64,000 nt of DNA from Spirochaetota bacterium. Its GTDB lineage: Bacteria > Spirochaetota > Spirochaetia > Treponematales > Treponemataceae. Position numbers and translations under genes: made by a program. Positions 1 to 10,020 of the stretch are shown piece by piece; positions within the stretch are counted from its first letter, which is position 1; the number at the start of each line of letters is the position of its first letter. The stretch covers positions 124,001 to 188,000 of the forward strand of contig JAEWSQ010000014.1 in NCBI GenBank assembly GCA_023398165.1, written 5' to 3'. The notes beneath the pieces were generated by a model that ran no database searches, had not been told where the DNA came from, and saw nothing but the letters and a program-made list of their open reading frames with translations.

Positions 1-1080
1 GCCGAAAAACAGTAACGTGAGCGGTGCTGTAAACAGCTGGGCTCCTATGGAGGCGGATAATGAACTGTTTATAACAGGAGGAATATACGGCGCCATTTTT
101 GAATAGGAAATTTTCCCGGCAGAGGCAATTCCTGCAAGAGCGGCGTACGAGAGTAAAAATGATATACAGGTGCCGTCCGCAGGGGAAATACAGATTTGAA
201 GAAGAAAACAGCATGCTAAAACTTTGAGAATTCCCGGTTTGATGCTGAAAATAGAACATACAAAGAAAATGCAGGAACAAATAAAAGCTCGTAAAAGAGA
301 GGGGGAAAATCCTGCAAACCAGACAAACAGCACTATCGATACAAAAGAAAAAACTGAAGCACTTTTTTTCCCTGCAGTCTTTTTTGAAACATACGTTGTA
401 AGAGAAGCTAAAACCGATAAATGAGAGCCTGATAATGCCAAAATATGAGATATTCCTGCATTCTTAAACCCCTCACGTATACTTTTACCAAGATAGTCTC
501 GGGAACCGGAGAGGAGAGCTAAAAGCAGTGCGCCTGAATCGCCCCAGACATACATAAGTCTTCTAAAATTCATACGGAGCAGAGATCTATAGTATGCAAA
601 TTTTGATGACCAGCCCGTTTGTAGCGCACTGTGAACACGGAATCCTGTAAGTGTGCTGCCGGAAAGAACCGGGGAAGTGAGGCAGTAAAGTATTGATCCT
701 TTTTCAAAACACGATTCATTTCCTGTTTTTGAATACAGTCTTCCAGGATATTGCGATTCAATTACATCACAGGGGATGTACAGGATTACAGAGCCTGAAG
801 AAGATGAACAGAATGTTACTGAGTCTTTTTCATAAAATACTTTTATGCATTCAGCATGTATTACATAGGTATTTTCTCTTTTTTCGGGATTAGATACACA
901 CCTGCATTCAATACTTGAAATTTTCCCGGGATCTAGTAACGATAATAATGGAGAATCTGAAGGCAAGAAGGATGAAAAAAAATAATATAATAGAGCCGCA
1001 GTAAAAGCAGAAATTTCAATACGTGTGATTCTGCAGCCGGATTTACCAATTAAGCTTAGCGAGCGCTTCTTTAGAAGCAT
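1..1080 (-). CDS. comEC: ComEC/Rec2 family DNA-uptake channel, C-terminal part outside the window
   Basis: The reverse strand is open from an ATG at 1080 to the window edge, giving 360 codons. A hydrophobic segment lies near residues 24-36, and residues about 60-180 form a soluble region. From about residue 181 comes the ComEC competence-domain signature: a DSGALLLALLSG run, then GFKNAGISHILALSGSH at about 204-220, followed by several hydrophobic helices. In the family this inner-membrane protein carries single-stranded DNA into the cytoplasm during transformation. The metallo-beta-lactamase part, if present, is outside the window. The start overlaps the upstream gene by 38 bases and has only a weak ribosome-binding site, so the exact start is less sure than the identity. 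Confidence 0.85.
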   Translation of the reverse strand, partial: MLLKKRSLSLIGKSGCRITRIEISAFTAALLYYFFSSFLPSDSPLLSLLDPGKISSIECRCVSNPEKRENTYVIHAECIKVFYEKDSVTFCSSSSGSVILYIPCDVIESQYPGRLYSKTGNESCFEKGSILYCLTSPVLSGSTLTGFRVHSALQTGWSSKFAYYRSLLRMNFRRLMYVWGDSGALLLALLSGSRDYLGKSIREGFKNAGISHILALSGSHLSVLASLTTYVSKKTAGKKSASVFSFVSIVLFVWFAGFSPSLLRAFICSCIFFVCSIFSIKPGILKVLACCFLLQICISPADGTCISFLLSYAALAGIASAGKISYSKMAPYIPPVINSSLSASIGAQLFTAPLTLLFFG

Positions 1081-2197
1081 TAATAACCGTCTCAGAGTAT
1101 CCTTTATATAAGATAACATAGAGAAGGTTGTCAAAAGCAGATTTTTCACCGAGTTTTCCTATAGACCGGATTACCTGTAAAAGCAGAACCTCATCATAGG
1201 TTCCGGTTTTATCAGTATTGTCATTAAGAATACCCAGATACTCTGTCAGGGCCTTGCCGGTTTCACTGGTGGCAAGATCGGTTAAGCAGTCAATCACTTC
1301 AAGAAACTCATCCCGTGTTATAAGAGATTGTTTATACTGCTCCTGAGCCGCAGTAAAGTATTTTGCAATAAGCAAAGATGAACGGGTCCATTTTGTACTT
1401 CGTATAACTCTCATAGAATCCAGCTGAAGATCAATTACCTGACGGGAATTCTGAGCATCCCCACTAGTAGTTATAGTACTGGATAGTATGCTTTCTGCTA
1501 TCTCGGCTTTAAAAAAATCATCAGTTTTATCACTTTTCACTACCAAGTTAAAAACAGCCCTTTGTTCGCCGATAGAACCTCCTGCAATAATTTTCATGCA
1601 GTCAGCCTTATAGCGCTGTATTGATTCTGAAAGGATTTGAATGATGACCGATGTTACTTCATTATCAAGATCCAGAAACAGACAGGGAAACAAATTCGTG
1701 AATAACAGTGAATCAGAAGCAGACCCCGCAGCCTTAACAGCTGCTGTGAGTAGTTCATTTGAGCGCTGTGAGAAATGTTTATGAGATTCCTCGCTGATAA
1801 TCGCATATATATCGCGCAGCAAGGAAACATCGGTAACAGAACTTCTTGCCATTACCGGAAATAAGGAAATGTATACTTCCCGGGAGGGAAACGTCTTGTA
1901 CACCTCCAAAAAAAGCGGGGAAAAACTTTGAGGAATTTCATCGCCGAAGGCTGAAAGAGTTTTTAGTAAAAGAGAATTAAGCTCCTTTGAATTCGAAAGC
2001 ACCGGCGAGCTGTCAATACAGAATCTAAGTGAAATTGCAAGAAGATCGGTATCAGAGCGGGACGCAGATTCTATAATCGTAACTTTATCATAAATACTTC
2101 CCAGAAGAAAGTTTTTATGTGTATCAGTATATTGGGCAAAAACTGACAGGCATAAGGCAAGAAATAAAGCGCATACCGTAAGAATCTTTCTATTCAT
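1043..2197 (-). CDS. Secreted helical-repeat (HEAT-like) protein
   Basis: The protein begins with a clear signal peptide (MNRKILTVCALFLALCLSVFA, cleavage near residue 21-22). The rest is a string of amphipathic helices with Leu/Ala spacing of the HEAT/armadillo kind. The ATG at 2197 is chosen over an upstream in-frame ATG because GGAGG lies 5 bases before it and because it puts the signal peptide at the N-terminus. It overlaps the end of the PilZ gene upstream by 8 bases and the start of comEC downstream by 38, so the three are probably co-transcribed. No catalytic motif is visible. A periplasmic scaffold or binding role is inference. The HEAT call rests on helix pattern only. Confidence 0.6.
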   Translation of the reverse strand: MNRKILTVCALFLALCLSVFAQYTDTHKNFLLGSIYDKVTIIESASRSDTDLLAISLRFCIDSSPVLSNSKELNSLLLKTLSAFGDEIPQSFSPLFLEVYKTFPSREVYISLFPVMARSSVTDVSLLRDIYAIISEESHKHFSQRSNELLTAAVKAAGSASDSLLFTNLFPCLFLDLDNEVTSVIIQILSESIQRYKADCMKIIAGGSIGEQRAVFNLVVKSDKTDDFFKAEIAESILSSTITTSGDAQNSRQVIDLQLDSMRVIRSTKWTRSSLLIAKYFTAAQEQYKQSLITRDEFLEVIDCLTDLATSETGKALTEYLGILNDNTDKTGTYDEVLLLQVIRSIGKLGEKSAFDNLLYVILYKGYSETVINASKEALAKLNW

Positions 2198-3272
2198 CAT
2201 TTCCTCCCGGACGGGACTCCTCAGTAATTTCAATAGTGTTCTCATCCTCTTCTGCAAGTTTTATTGCATCGATTACATCTTTTTCATCCTGCGGAAGAAC
2301 ATTATACACATAGCTCAGGATAGCATTTCTCATTAACGGATTAAGAACAGTACACTCAAAATGCAGAAGCGACTGTTTCTTCTCATCATCATAATCAACG
2401 CCGCGGACAACGCCTGCCATAACTACAAAGGAGTCGGCTATAGTGAACTGCAGCTTTATCTGCATATTTTTCACCCCTTTCCCTCCAATGCGTATAAGCG
2501 CTCCGTCTTCAGATATGTCTTCAAGTAAACACTTTAGTCCCGGTTCGGTTTCAATCAGAGACAGATCAGAAATTTCAGAGCGAATAACATACATCTGCGC
2601 ATACATATGACACGCACAGCGGATTGATTTCCGCTTTTGAGTTCTTAACAGATCCGAGGTATGCGACAGATACAGTACGGTATCACCGCTGTACATACCG
2701 CATTCTTTTACAACTGTATCAAAAACATATGCGGCATCATTCTTGCGCCAGAAATACAGACTTATGGTCTTGCCGACCCAGTCAACACCAGAAATAAGAA
2801 TACGCCCGTCTTTTTTCGGCAGTGTAAGTACCAGATCTCTGGTTACGGCTGCAATTTTTGCCGAGAATACACCGCTTCCCTTTAATATGATTCTGACGCT
2901 TTGACCGGCATCAAGATTTTTTGTCGATTCAAGCCCTTTTTTCCCTGATTCGAGTTCTATTTTAGTCCTGAACTGGTACAGTTTTGATAAAAAAACCTGA
3001 AACGATGAAGACGAAAGCGTTCCATTTGCTTTTTCTGAAGCTATCAATTGTGTTATTGTCTTATCCAGAACAGGAACAGACCAGAATAGAGCCGTCGGAT
3101 CGGTTAAATTTGAATGCTTTGCAAGCTTCCATAAGAGAGATATTTGGAAAAATCTGAATCCTGAATCAAAACCTGAAATATAAAACTTTATTCTATCCTT
3201 GAACAAAGAAAGCAGTTTAATAATACCGAGCAGCAAAAGAACAGTAATAAGAATAATTACAACACTGTACAC
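2190..3272 (-). CDS. Membrane-anchored PilZ-domain protein
   Basis: One transmembrane helix (about residues 3-23) is followed by a beta-rich region and a C-terminal PilZ domain. The cyclic-di-GMP-binding signature is present: RTQKRKSIR (arginine motif) at about residue 210, then DISEDG about 40 residues later. PilZ proteins bind c-di-GMP and pass the signal to motility or envelope machinery. The longest frame starts at TTG 3287, but GTG at 3272 has GAGAGG seven bases upstream and leaves the helix intact, so it is preferred. A second PilZ protein with the same layout lies at 37,794, inside the flagellar block. Ligand binding is inferred from the motif. Confidence 0.8.
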   Translation of the reverse strand: MYSVVIILITVLLLLGIIKLLSLFKDRIKFYISGFDSGFRFFQISLLWKLAKHSNLTDPTALFWSVPVLDKTITQLIASEKANGTLSSSSFQVFLSKLYQFRTKIELESGKKGLESTKNLDAGQSVRIILKGSGVFSAKIAAVTRDLVLTLPKKDGRILISGVDWVGKTISLYFWRKNDAAYVFDTVVKECGMYSGDTVLYLSHTSDLLRTQKRKSIRCACHMYAQMYVIRSEISDLSLIETEPGLKCLLEDISEDGALIRIGGKGVKNMQIKLQFTIADSFVVMAGVVRGVDYDDEKKQSLLHFECTVLNPLMRNAILSYVYNVLPQDEKDVIDAIKLAEEDENTIEITEESRPGGNDE

Positions 3273-3307
3273 AACATAACCTCTCAAAATATGATACCAT
3301 AAAAATC

Positions 3308-3976
3308 ATGAATATTCATCCCTTTTTTTTGACATTTTTTGAAATTTTGGTAGTATCGATCGTATTTATATGTCCTTCATTCTCATCATCAGCCTATCCT
3401 GAAATTACCATGAAATTTATACTGATATCATGTTTATATACTGTCTGCAGCAGTATTGTACTGATAATGCTCTACACAAAAAAATTACCGCGTCATTATT
3501 TGAAAAAACAGTGTACTGTATCATTTCAAATGATTCTTTCCGGCATTAAAATACTTTTTTTGATTATACTGTTATCTCTACTTTTCTCCCGTATTTGGAC
3601 AGGCAAAGCGCTTTTTGTTTTTCCCTCAAAATCGTCATGGTCAACATATACTTTCTTCTTCGTGTGGATTTTTCTTTCATGTCTATTTGAAGAAATCTTA
3701 TACCGTTTTTATCTTCCCGACGCCCTAACCTCTCTCCTTTCTTTTATATCAGTCAAACTTCAGAAAAACCTTACTCCTTTGTTTTTTTTTGCGGTACCAT
3801 CCGTTATTTTCGGTCTGGCTCATCTTTACAACGGACTTCCAGGAATTCTTTTTTCTTCGTTGAGCGCAGTACTTTTTCTTATACTGAAGAAAAAATACAA
3901 CAATATTCTGCTGAATACTGCAGTGCATTTTTCTTATAACGTATTTTCATATATTATAATGCAAAAATATATCTAG
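3308..3976 (+). CDS. CPBP (CAAX-like) intramembrane metalloprotease
   Basis: This 222-residue protein is mostly hydrophobic, with about seven membrane segments. It carries the three CPBP/Abi signatures in order: EEILYRF (glutamate pair plus arginine) near residue 122, FGLAHLYNG (histidine) near 174, and TAVHFSYN (histidine) near 206. Family members are membrane proteases related to eukaryotic CAAX prenyl proteases; some process peptides or confer bacteriocin immunity. The gene is divergent from the PilZ gene, with only about 35 bases between starts, so the two promoters must overlap. The substrate is unknown. Confidence 0.8.
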   Translation: MNIHPFFLTFFEILVVSIVFICPSFSSSAYPEITMKFILISCLYTVCSSIVLIMLYTKKLPRHYLKKQCTVSFQMILSGIKILFLIILLSLLFSRIWTGKALFVFPSKSSWSTYTFFFVWIFLSCLFEEILYRFYLPDALTSLLSFISVKLQKNLTPLFFFAVPSVIFGLAHLYNGLPGILFSSLSAVLFLILKKKYNNILLNTAVHFSYNVFSYIIMQKYI

Positions 3977-4093
3977 ACAGTACTACGGAAAATTGTTATC
4001 ATGTACAGTAATGCACAAGCATATCAAATAAGGTATGAGCAAAATTAATGAACTACTTATGTACTGTTAATAGTTCTCACAAGGGGATTGGTT

Positions 4094-5152
4094 ATGAATA
4101 TGTTTTTGTTGTCATTGTTAATTGCATTCCTCATATCAGCAGTTGCGATGCCGCTGATAATTAGTTTTTCAAAGCATTTCAATCTTTTTGACAGAATTGA
4201 TAATAGAAAAGTACATACAGGCCAAATTTCACGGTTAGGCGGAATTGGTTTTACCATCGGTTTTTCGGCTGCACTTATAATTCTCTTCTTTCAGGGCGCT
4301 TTCAGTTCCATTCAACAGAATATCTGGTTTCTGCTTCCTGCTGCGGTGTGTATTACTGCAATGGGTATTGTTGATGACGTTGTCGCCCTTAGACCCCGTT
4401 ATAAGCTGGCCATACAAATGATAGCTTCAATACTCGTTCTTCTCGGCGGATTCAAATTTACAGGGGTATCGGTAGGTTCTGTTCTTAATATTGAATTCGG
4501 CTGGCTTTGCTACCCTATTACCTTTGCATGGATTATAGGCATAACAAATGCATATAATCTCATTGACGGAATTGACGGACTATCAGGTTCATTAGGAACT
4601 ATTTCCAGTGCCGCATTTGCCTTCTTTTTTTATAAAGCGGAGAATATTCCAGCCATATACATTTGCTTAGCCCTGGGAGCAGCTGTATGCGGATTTCTTC
4701 TCTTTAATCTTCCTCTTCCCAAGGCAAAAATATTCATGGGAGACGGAGGGAGCCAGTTTATAGGCTTTGTTCTTGCAGTTCTTCCCTTATTAAGCAGCAA
4801 GGGATCGCTTCCGACCATAACACTTCCCTATGCAGCAGCCGTTCTAATGATACCTCTGTTTGACACTATTGCAGCAATATGGCGAAGACTTCGTGAACAC
4901 AGAAGAATAGACAGTCCCGATAAATTCCATCTTCACCATAAGCTGATGCTTCTTGGGTTCAGCACCCGTTCAACGCTGCTCATTGTGGTGCTTTTCCAGA
5001 CGGTGATCTGTATTTTTATGGCATGCTCCGTATGGCTTGGCGGGTATGTCTCTATTGCTCTTCTTTTTGCGGTATATTTAATGGGAATTCTGTTTTTTAC
5101 AATTATTCATATTGGTAAGGCAAAGGCTGTTTCAGAACTTCCTCAGGAATAA
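4094..5152 (+). CDS. WecA/TagO-type undecaprenyl-phosphate sugar-1-phosphate transferase
   Basis: This is a polytopic membrane protein of the MraY/WecA superfamily. It shows the DD-type aspartates (GIVDDVVALRPRYK, about residue 95), the NAYNLIDGIDGLSG signature (about 152), MGDGGSQFIGF (about 216), and a histidine-rich SPDKFHLHHKLMLLG loop (about 272) typical of the WecA/TagO branch rather than MraY. It would transfer a GlcNAc- or related sugar-phosphate to undecaprenyl phosphate to start a surface glycan. ATG 4094 has AAGGGGA seven bases upstream; a TTG six bases earlier lies inside that site. The exact sugar is unknown. Its 3' end overlaps convergent tsaC by 50 bases. Confidence 0.85.
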   Translation: MNMFLLSLLIAFLISAVAMPLIISFSKHFNLFDRIDNRKVHTGQISRLGGIGFTIGFSAALIILFFQGAFSSIQQNIWFLLPAAVCITAMGIVDDVVALRPRYKLAIQMIASILVLLGGFKFTGVSVGSVLNIEFGWLCYPITFAWIIGITNAYNLIDGIDGLSGSLGTISSAAFAFFFYKAENIPAIYICLALGAAVCGFLLFNLPLPKAKIFMGDGGSQFIGFVLAVLPLLSSKGSLPTITLPYAAAVLMIPLFDTIAAIWRRLREHRRIDSPDKFHLHHKLMLLGFSTRSTLLIVVLFQTVICIFMACSVWLGGYVSIALLFAVYLMGILFFTIIHIGKAKAVSELPQE

Positions 5153-5696
5153 CAATACTGCCTTGTCTTATTACGGCAGCGTATTGCTGAGTAAGTGAAA
5201 CAATAGTAGACGGAATAGATGTGCCGCTGTCTCCGTCATCAACAATCAAGTCAACCTCCTGCGAAAACTCAGACACAATATCCTTGATAGAAGTTATTAC
5301 AGGAAAGCCGCTTCTATTAACACTCGTAGAGTAAATGGGAGACCCGCAGCGGAGAATTATTGAACGCAGCCATTCATCTCCTGGACACCGAACAGCTGTT
5401 GTTTTATTCGTTTTCTTATCCGGCACAATAAGAGTCAGCGGCCCTGGCCACATGGAAAATAGAGGCTCAGGTATCGGTAAATCTGTTATCGTATATACAT
5501 CTTCAGGCCGGCCTATCAAAACAATAAACGGTTTATCATCGCCTCTTCCTTTTATAGATCGTATTTTATGCTCTGTTTTATGAATAATCCCTGAAAAACC
5601 ATAGACAGTATCTGTCGGAAGAATAAGAACTTTTTCTTCGTTAAGATACGATATGCAGATTGAATCGGCATCTGTATTTTTTTTAATAACCTTCAT
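5103..5696 (-). CDS. tsaC: Threonylcarbamoyl-AMP synthase (Sua5/YrdC family)
   Basis: This 197-residue YrdC/Sua5 domain has LPTDTVYGFSG near residue 27, KGRGDDKPFIVLI near 50 and a SVNRSGFPVITSIKDI segment near 125. It makes threonylcarbamoyl-adenylate from threonine, bicarbonate and ATP, the first step of t6A37 tRNA modification. Two other members of the pathway, tsaE and tsaB, are also in this window at 39.2-40.3 kb; tsaD is not. It overlaps the DivIC-like gene upstream by 14 bases and the convergent WecA-like gene by 50. Confidence 0.88.
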   Translation of the reverse strand: MKVIKKNTDADSICISYLNEEKVLILPTDTVYGFSGIIHKTEHKIRSIKGRGDDKPFIVLIGRPEDVYTITDLPIPEPLFSMWPGPLTLIVPDKKTNKTTAVRCPGDEWLRSIILRCGSPIYSTSVNRSGFPVITSIKDIVSEFSQEVDLIVDDGDSGTSIPSTIVSLTQQYAAVIRQGSIVIPEEVLKQPLPYQYE

Positions 5697-6156
5697 GCAC
5701 CTCTCCGCCTAATTCAAATTTTTTTGTATTCTTTTTACTCAAATCCGACAACAGAACTATACTATACACTAAAACAAAAAAAATTGAACCAAGACACTTG
5801 CAAATCCATTCAGGAATATATTGAATCTCGCTCTTCAGGTATTTTTTTCCAATAAAAGGCAGTGTATTTGTTCTCACCGGAATGCCGCTGATTTTTACAA
5901 TTTTTTCATTTTCACTAATAAAACCAAGATTCTTAGCATAGGATGCAATTACTTCATCATCTTCTAGCAGAGCTGTTTTTCGTATATTCAGTTCCTCATT
6001 AGTATGCTGTATAGTACTTACATGAAGTACAAGCTTTTCTTTCTGAAGTTCAAGCTGTTTTTCAGCCCATATTCCGCTTTCTCCGCAGCTTAATGATAAC
6101 AGCACGTAGACAAAAGTTCCTGCACACAATGACAGTAAAAACCGTTTTATATTCAT
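5683..6156 (-). CDS. Septum-formation initiator (FtsB/DivIC-like) protein
   Basis: The layout is a short cytoplasmic N-terminus, a hydrophobic helix (about residues 6-25), a coiled-coil stretch (about 30-65), a globular tail containing EVIASYAKNLGFISENE, and a second hydrophobic segment near residues 118-138. The first part matches the DivIC/FtsB layout: a bitopic divisome protein whose periplasmic coiled coil recruits FtsL and activates septal peptidoglycan synthesis. The second hydrophobic segment is unusual for FtsB and makes this an extended variant. It leads a two-gene unit with tsaC. Confidence 0.65.
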   Translation of the reverse strand: MNIKRFLLSLCAGTFVYVLLSLSCGESGIWAEKQLELQKEKLVLHVSTIQHTNEELNIRKTALLEDDEVIASYAKNLGFISENEKIVKISGIPVRTNTLPFIGKKYLKSEIQYIPEWICKCLGSIFFVLVYSIVLLSDLSKKNTKKFELGGEVHEGY

Positions 6157-6312
6157 AATAACTATAATAACGGCATGTTTTTTTGTTTTCTGAAATAGAA
6201 AAGTATGATATAATTATGGAAAAATAACGGGTTTCTTTAGTTTTTCGTCTGTTTATTTTACAATTTTTTGCCGATACTAAACTGAGAAACTTTATCTTGT
6301 CATGGAGCGTAT

Positions 6313-9300
6313 ATGCCTTTGAATACAGAAAATGAATCAAATATACCGGAAAATTCAGATGACACAACTCAGAGACTCGAAAAGTATGGTGTATGGGTAA
6401 AAAAAGCTCCTCATGAAGTTAATCAAAATAAAGATGCCTTTAATGATGATGATACGACTCTTTCTGTAGATGAGTTATCTGGAATAACCAGTTCATTTAC
6501 TTTTATTGAAGAAAAACCTGAATCAGAAGAAGTCAGCCTTGAGGAATTTGGACTTGAAGAGCAATCTATAAGCGAAGATAAAGAGGAATCGCTTCCTGAA
6601 CAGAGTGCTTTTGATTCCTATGATCAAGAAATGAACAGTTTACTACCGGATGATCAGGAAAACCTTGCACCCAGTGAAATTACCGAGACAGAGGAATTTA
6701 TAATAGAAAACAACATCGAAGATGCATCACACGATACACTGTCTTTTTCAGCCGATGATATTTTAAATGAAGCATCTGAAACAGCCGGTGAACCTGTTAC
6801 TGAAAACATAGAAGAACCTTCAGTAACGCAAGAGAATATAATTGAAAAATCAGAATCTGAGATTGATTTCGATAAATTTAAAAGCTTTGATGACGTATTT
6901 GGAGTTATGTTAAAGAATAATAAGCAGGCTAAAGCTGTGGAAATTCCAAAAGAAGATGATACTACACTGTCAGATAGTGAAGATACCATAGATTTTACCT
7001 CTGAGACATCTGCGTCTGACACTATTGAGGAAAACTCCATTATTGAAGAGGAAGAGTTCATATCAGATACTGTAGAGACTGTCGATCACGCTTTTGAAAC
7101 AGATACTTCTGATGACGTAATTGCTGAAAGTACTATTTTCGCAGAAGAAAATAATTCATATGACACTGAAGAAATTTTGGAAGATACTGATTTTACACTG
7201 TCAAATACTGAAAACACGATCGATTTTACTGCAGAAGAAAGCTTCGACACCAATACTATTGAGAATACTGAAGTTCCACAGAAAATAAAACAGGAATCAC
7301 CGTTTTCTGATGATATTGATCTTTCAGCTTTTACAGACGGAGATATTGATCTTTCAGCTTTTATGGATGACAATCCTGCCCCTCCTAAACCGATATCAAA
7401 CGGCAGTGAAGAAATTGATCTTGATTCATTTATGTCAGGTTCATCCCAGGACGGTTTTTCGGACGGAGATATTGATCTTTCAGCTTTTATGGACAGCAGC
7501 GAGCATGTTACCCTTGACAGTTTTATCCCTGCAGAAAAAAAGACTATTGAACTTGAAGATGAACCGCCTATAGACATGAGCCTTGCCTTTGATGATGAGT
7601 TTGCAGTAAAAACAAAGGCTGATCCTGTCAATGATGTTGAAACAATAACAATAGATTCAGACGGTTCTATCTCCGAATTCAGTTCTTTTGATGCTATGTT
7701 TGATTCCATACCGGAAGACCAGGATGAATTCGGTTCAGAAGATGCTTTCGTGGACGACAACGTCCGCGGGAAAGAAGAAACACGGCCCGTATATGATGAA
7801 GCATCTGAATTTGACGATCTTCTTTTATCACTCGATGATACTCCCCAGATACAGGCTCCTAAAGATGATATAAAACCGAAATCAGGCATAATAGAATATA
7901 CATTGTCAGTCAATCTTGATGATGATGTCGATTCGGTAATAACAGAGAAGGAAGAAACAGAGCAGATTGATGAAGCTGAAATTGATGATATTCCTCTTTT
8001 TACCGGTGCGGAAAACGGTACTTTTTATAAAGAACTTGATAAAAGCCGGGACACAGGTTATACTATTCCAAAGATTTTGGAGGCGGGATCAGATATGGAA
8101 TTCGATGAACTTGATGATTTATTAAAAGATGCGGATCTGGTATCTGATAATACAGCAGATGACACAATTTCTTTTGATCAGACACAGGAAGTCCCAAACC
8201 AGGATCCCTTTCGTACCGAAGAAACAGTAGAAGATGATATTCCGGGTGAATCTCCTTCGTCCTCTGATATAACCTTTGATGATACAGTCCTTGATTCTGC
8301 AGCACCAGATGCTGAATTATCACCTGATTCATCTGCTTTTGAGTTGAATGAACAAGAATCCGGCATTCTTGATGATACTTCAGATAGTTTTGATATATCG
8401 TTCGACAATCTTGATGATTCAAGTACTGAAATTGTTCAGGATGAAACTTTCTCTTCGGATGATGTTCTTTCTCAAGGTATTGCTGATGAGGATGTATCGG
8501 AGTCGGAAGAGCATGCTGATGCTGAAATAGTATTTGAAGAAGAAACAATACCCGTTGAAGATGCTGCTGCTGAACCGTCAGTAGTAGACAGCGGAGAAAG
8601 TGCATTTGAATCTTCTGCCGAAGATCAGGATGTTATTGACGGATTTAGTTCCGGCAGCGGGGATGAAATCGTGTCGGAAAACGGCGAAGAAGACATTGAG
8701 CCTGAAATTGACATAGAAATTCCTGAAGATACCGTATTTGCAGACACCAACACAGCAGATCTTGATACTTTAGCTCAAAATCTGCCTGTTGATGCAGACT
8801 TTGAAGATTTACAAGAGACCGGATTTGATGAAGATATTGATCAGGATCTTGATGTTCAGGAAACAATTGATCAGACGCCGGCTGATGATACTAATGAAGA
8901 TGATTCTGCAGCAGAACAAAAACAGGAGAATTCGATGGACTTGGAAAATAATCCGTTATTAGATAAAATCGCACAGGAAATAACGGCTTTAAGGGCTGAA
9001 ATATCTTCTCTTAAAGATGAACTTTCATTTTTAAAACATGATTCGAAGAGTCAGGAAGAACCGTCTAAAGAATCCGGAGGCTTTTTCTCAGACGATGAAG
9101 GCGACGACACCATAGCTCTTTCAGGCGATGAGCTTAATAATATTTTAATTAATGCCGATTTTACAGAAGAATATGCAGAAAGTCCTGCTTCAGACAGCAA
9201 TAATGAATCAGAAAATAAAGTTGAAACTGAAACTGTACATGATGAAATGAGTGTAGAAACTCCTTTTGATGATACCGTACAGAATTCTGATCTTACTGTT

Positions 9301-10020
9301 GTTGAAGAACAAACAGAAATAACCAGTGAAGCGGAACTGTCCCCTTCTGAAAGTGAGAATGATAGTGTAGAAACAGAAAATCAATTTGAAGAATTTGATC
9401 CTTTTGGGTCTGTAAGCGATGTGGATTCAATCAATGATATTGTACAGGAAGATTTTTTTGAAGACAATGAATTAAACATTGATGAGAATCTTCAGGAGCC
9501 CTCTCCGGAAGAACTTAATATGGATTCCTTATCCTTTGTTCAGCAGGAAGATGCTTCACATGATGAACAGATTCCAGTGCCGAGTGTTGAAGATATTATA
9601 GTAGGGCCTTCAAGTTCAGATTTAATGGATTCTATGCAGGAATCAAGCGATCAGACAGCTGACCAAATTGTTCTTGAAGAAAACATCATAGAAGAGAAAG
9701 AAGAATCTTTTGACGAACCCGTTCAAGCAGTATTTGAGAGCAGTCAATGGGATGCAGGTGAAGAAATTAAGGAAGAAGAAAGCGGTACGGATGAAGCTTC
9801 AGTCATTGATGATGTTAAACCTCTACAGTCAAATACAGAGTCTATAACAAAAGATACCGGAACTGCAGTACCTAAAGAACTGCAGCAGGATATAAAATCT
9901 GTTCTTCTCTACATGGATCAATTGCTCGAAAATTTACCGGAAGATAAAATTGAAGAATTTGCACGGTCCGAACATTTTAATGTTTATAAAAAACTTTTCA
10001 ATGAGTTAGGATTAGTATAA
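6313..10020 (+). CDS. Very large acidic low-complexity protein with conserved termini
   Basis: This 1235-residue protein is extremely rich in Asp, Glu and Ser, with almost no hydrophobic segment and no signal peptide. Three islands stand out. The N-terminal block (about residues 20-35) contains LEKYGVWVKKAP. Three near-copies of DGDIDLSAFMD (about 332-400) have a related EIDLDSFMSG between them. A coiled coil (about 875-910) contains LLDKIAQEITALRAEIS. The last about 50 residues are helical (DIKSVLLYMDQLLENLPEDK). ATG 6313 has GGAG six bases upstream. It heads an operon with an unknown protein, two DUF115/Maf-like proteins and a degenerate GGDEF protein. A scaffold or hub role is inference; no family was recognised. 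Confidence 0.8.
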   Translation: MPLNTENESNIPENSDDTTQRLEKYGVWVKKAPHEVNQNKDAFNDDDTTLSVDELSGITSSFTFIEEKPESEEVSLEEFGLEEQSISEDKEESLPEQSAFDSYDQEMNSLLPDDQENLAPSEITETEEFIIENNIEDASHDTLSFSADDILNEASETAGEPVTENIEEPSVTQENIIEKSESEIDFDKFKSFDDVFGVMLKNNKQAKAVEIPKEDDTTLSDSEDTIDFTSETSASDTIEENSIIEEEEFISDTVETVDHAFETDTSDDVIAESTIFAEENNSYDTEEILEDTDFTLSNTENTIDFTAEESFDTNTIENTEVPQKIKQESPFSDDIDLSAFTDGDIDLSAFMDDNPAPPKPISNGSEEIDLDSFMSGSSQDGFSDGDIDLSAFMDSSEHVTLDSFIPAEKKTIELEDEPPIDMSLAFDDEFAVKTKADPVNDVETITIDSDGSISEFSSFDAMFDSIPEDQDEFGSEDAFVDDNVRGKEETRPVYDEASEFDDLLLSLDDTPQIQAPKDDIKPKSGIIEYTLSVNLDDDVDSVITEKEETEQIDEAEIDDIPLFTGAENGTFYKELDKSRDTGYTIPKILEAGSDMEFDELDDLLKDADLVSDNTADDTISFDQTQEVPNQDPFRTEETVEDDIPGESPSSSDITFDDTVLDSAAPDAELSPDSSAFELNEQESGILDDTSDSFDISFDNLDDSSTEIVQDETFSSDDVLSQGIADEDVSESEEHADAEIVFEEETIPVEDAAAEPSVVDSGESAFESSAEDQDVIDGFSSGSGDEIVSENGEEDIEPEIDIEIPEDTVFADTNTADLDTLAQNLPVDADFEDLQETGFDEDIDQDLDVQETIDQTPADDTNEDDSAAEQKQENSMDLENNPLLDKIAQEITALRAEISSLKDELSFLKHDSKSQEEPSKESGGFFSDDEGDDTIALSGDELNNILINADFTEEYAESPASDSNNESENKVETETVHDEMSVETPFDDTVQNSDLTVVEEQTEITSEAELSPSESENDSVETENQFEEFDPFGSVSDVDSINDIVQEDFFEDNELNIDENLQEPSPEELNMDSLSFVQQEDASHDEQIPVPSVEDIIVGPSSSDLMDSMQESSDQTADQIVLEENIIEEKEESFDEPVQAVFESSQWDAGEEIKEEESGTDEASVIDDVKPLQSNTESITKDTGTAVPKELQQDIKSVLLYMDQLLENLPEDKIEEFARSEHFNVYKKLFNELGLV

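Noticed and set aside
6270..6277. GCCGATAC as a sigma-28 -10 box ahead of the acidic-protein gene
   Set aside because: The -35 position lacks TAAA, so the match is half a promoter; the same octamer occurs by chance at 49,630.
7086..7913. Long serine-rich frame on the reverse strand
   Set aside because: It is the shadow of the Asp/Glu/Ser-rich acidic gene (GAT/GAA/TCA codons read backwards), has no ribosome-binding site and no recognisable domain.
8063..8605. Gln/His/Leu-rich reverse frame
   Set aside because: Composition is that of an antisense shadow of the same acidic gene.
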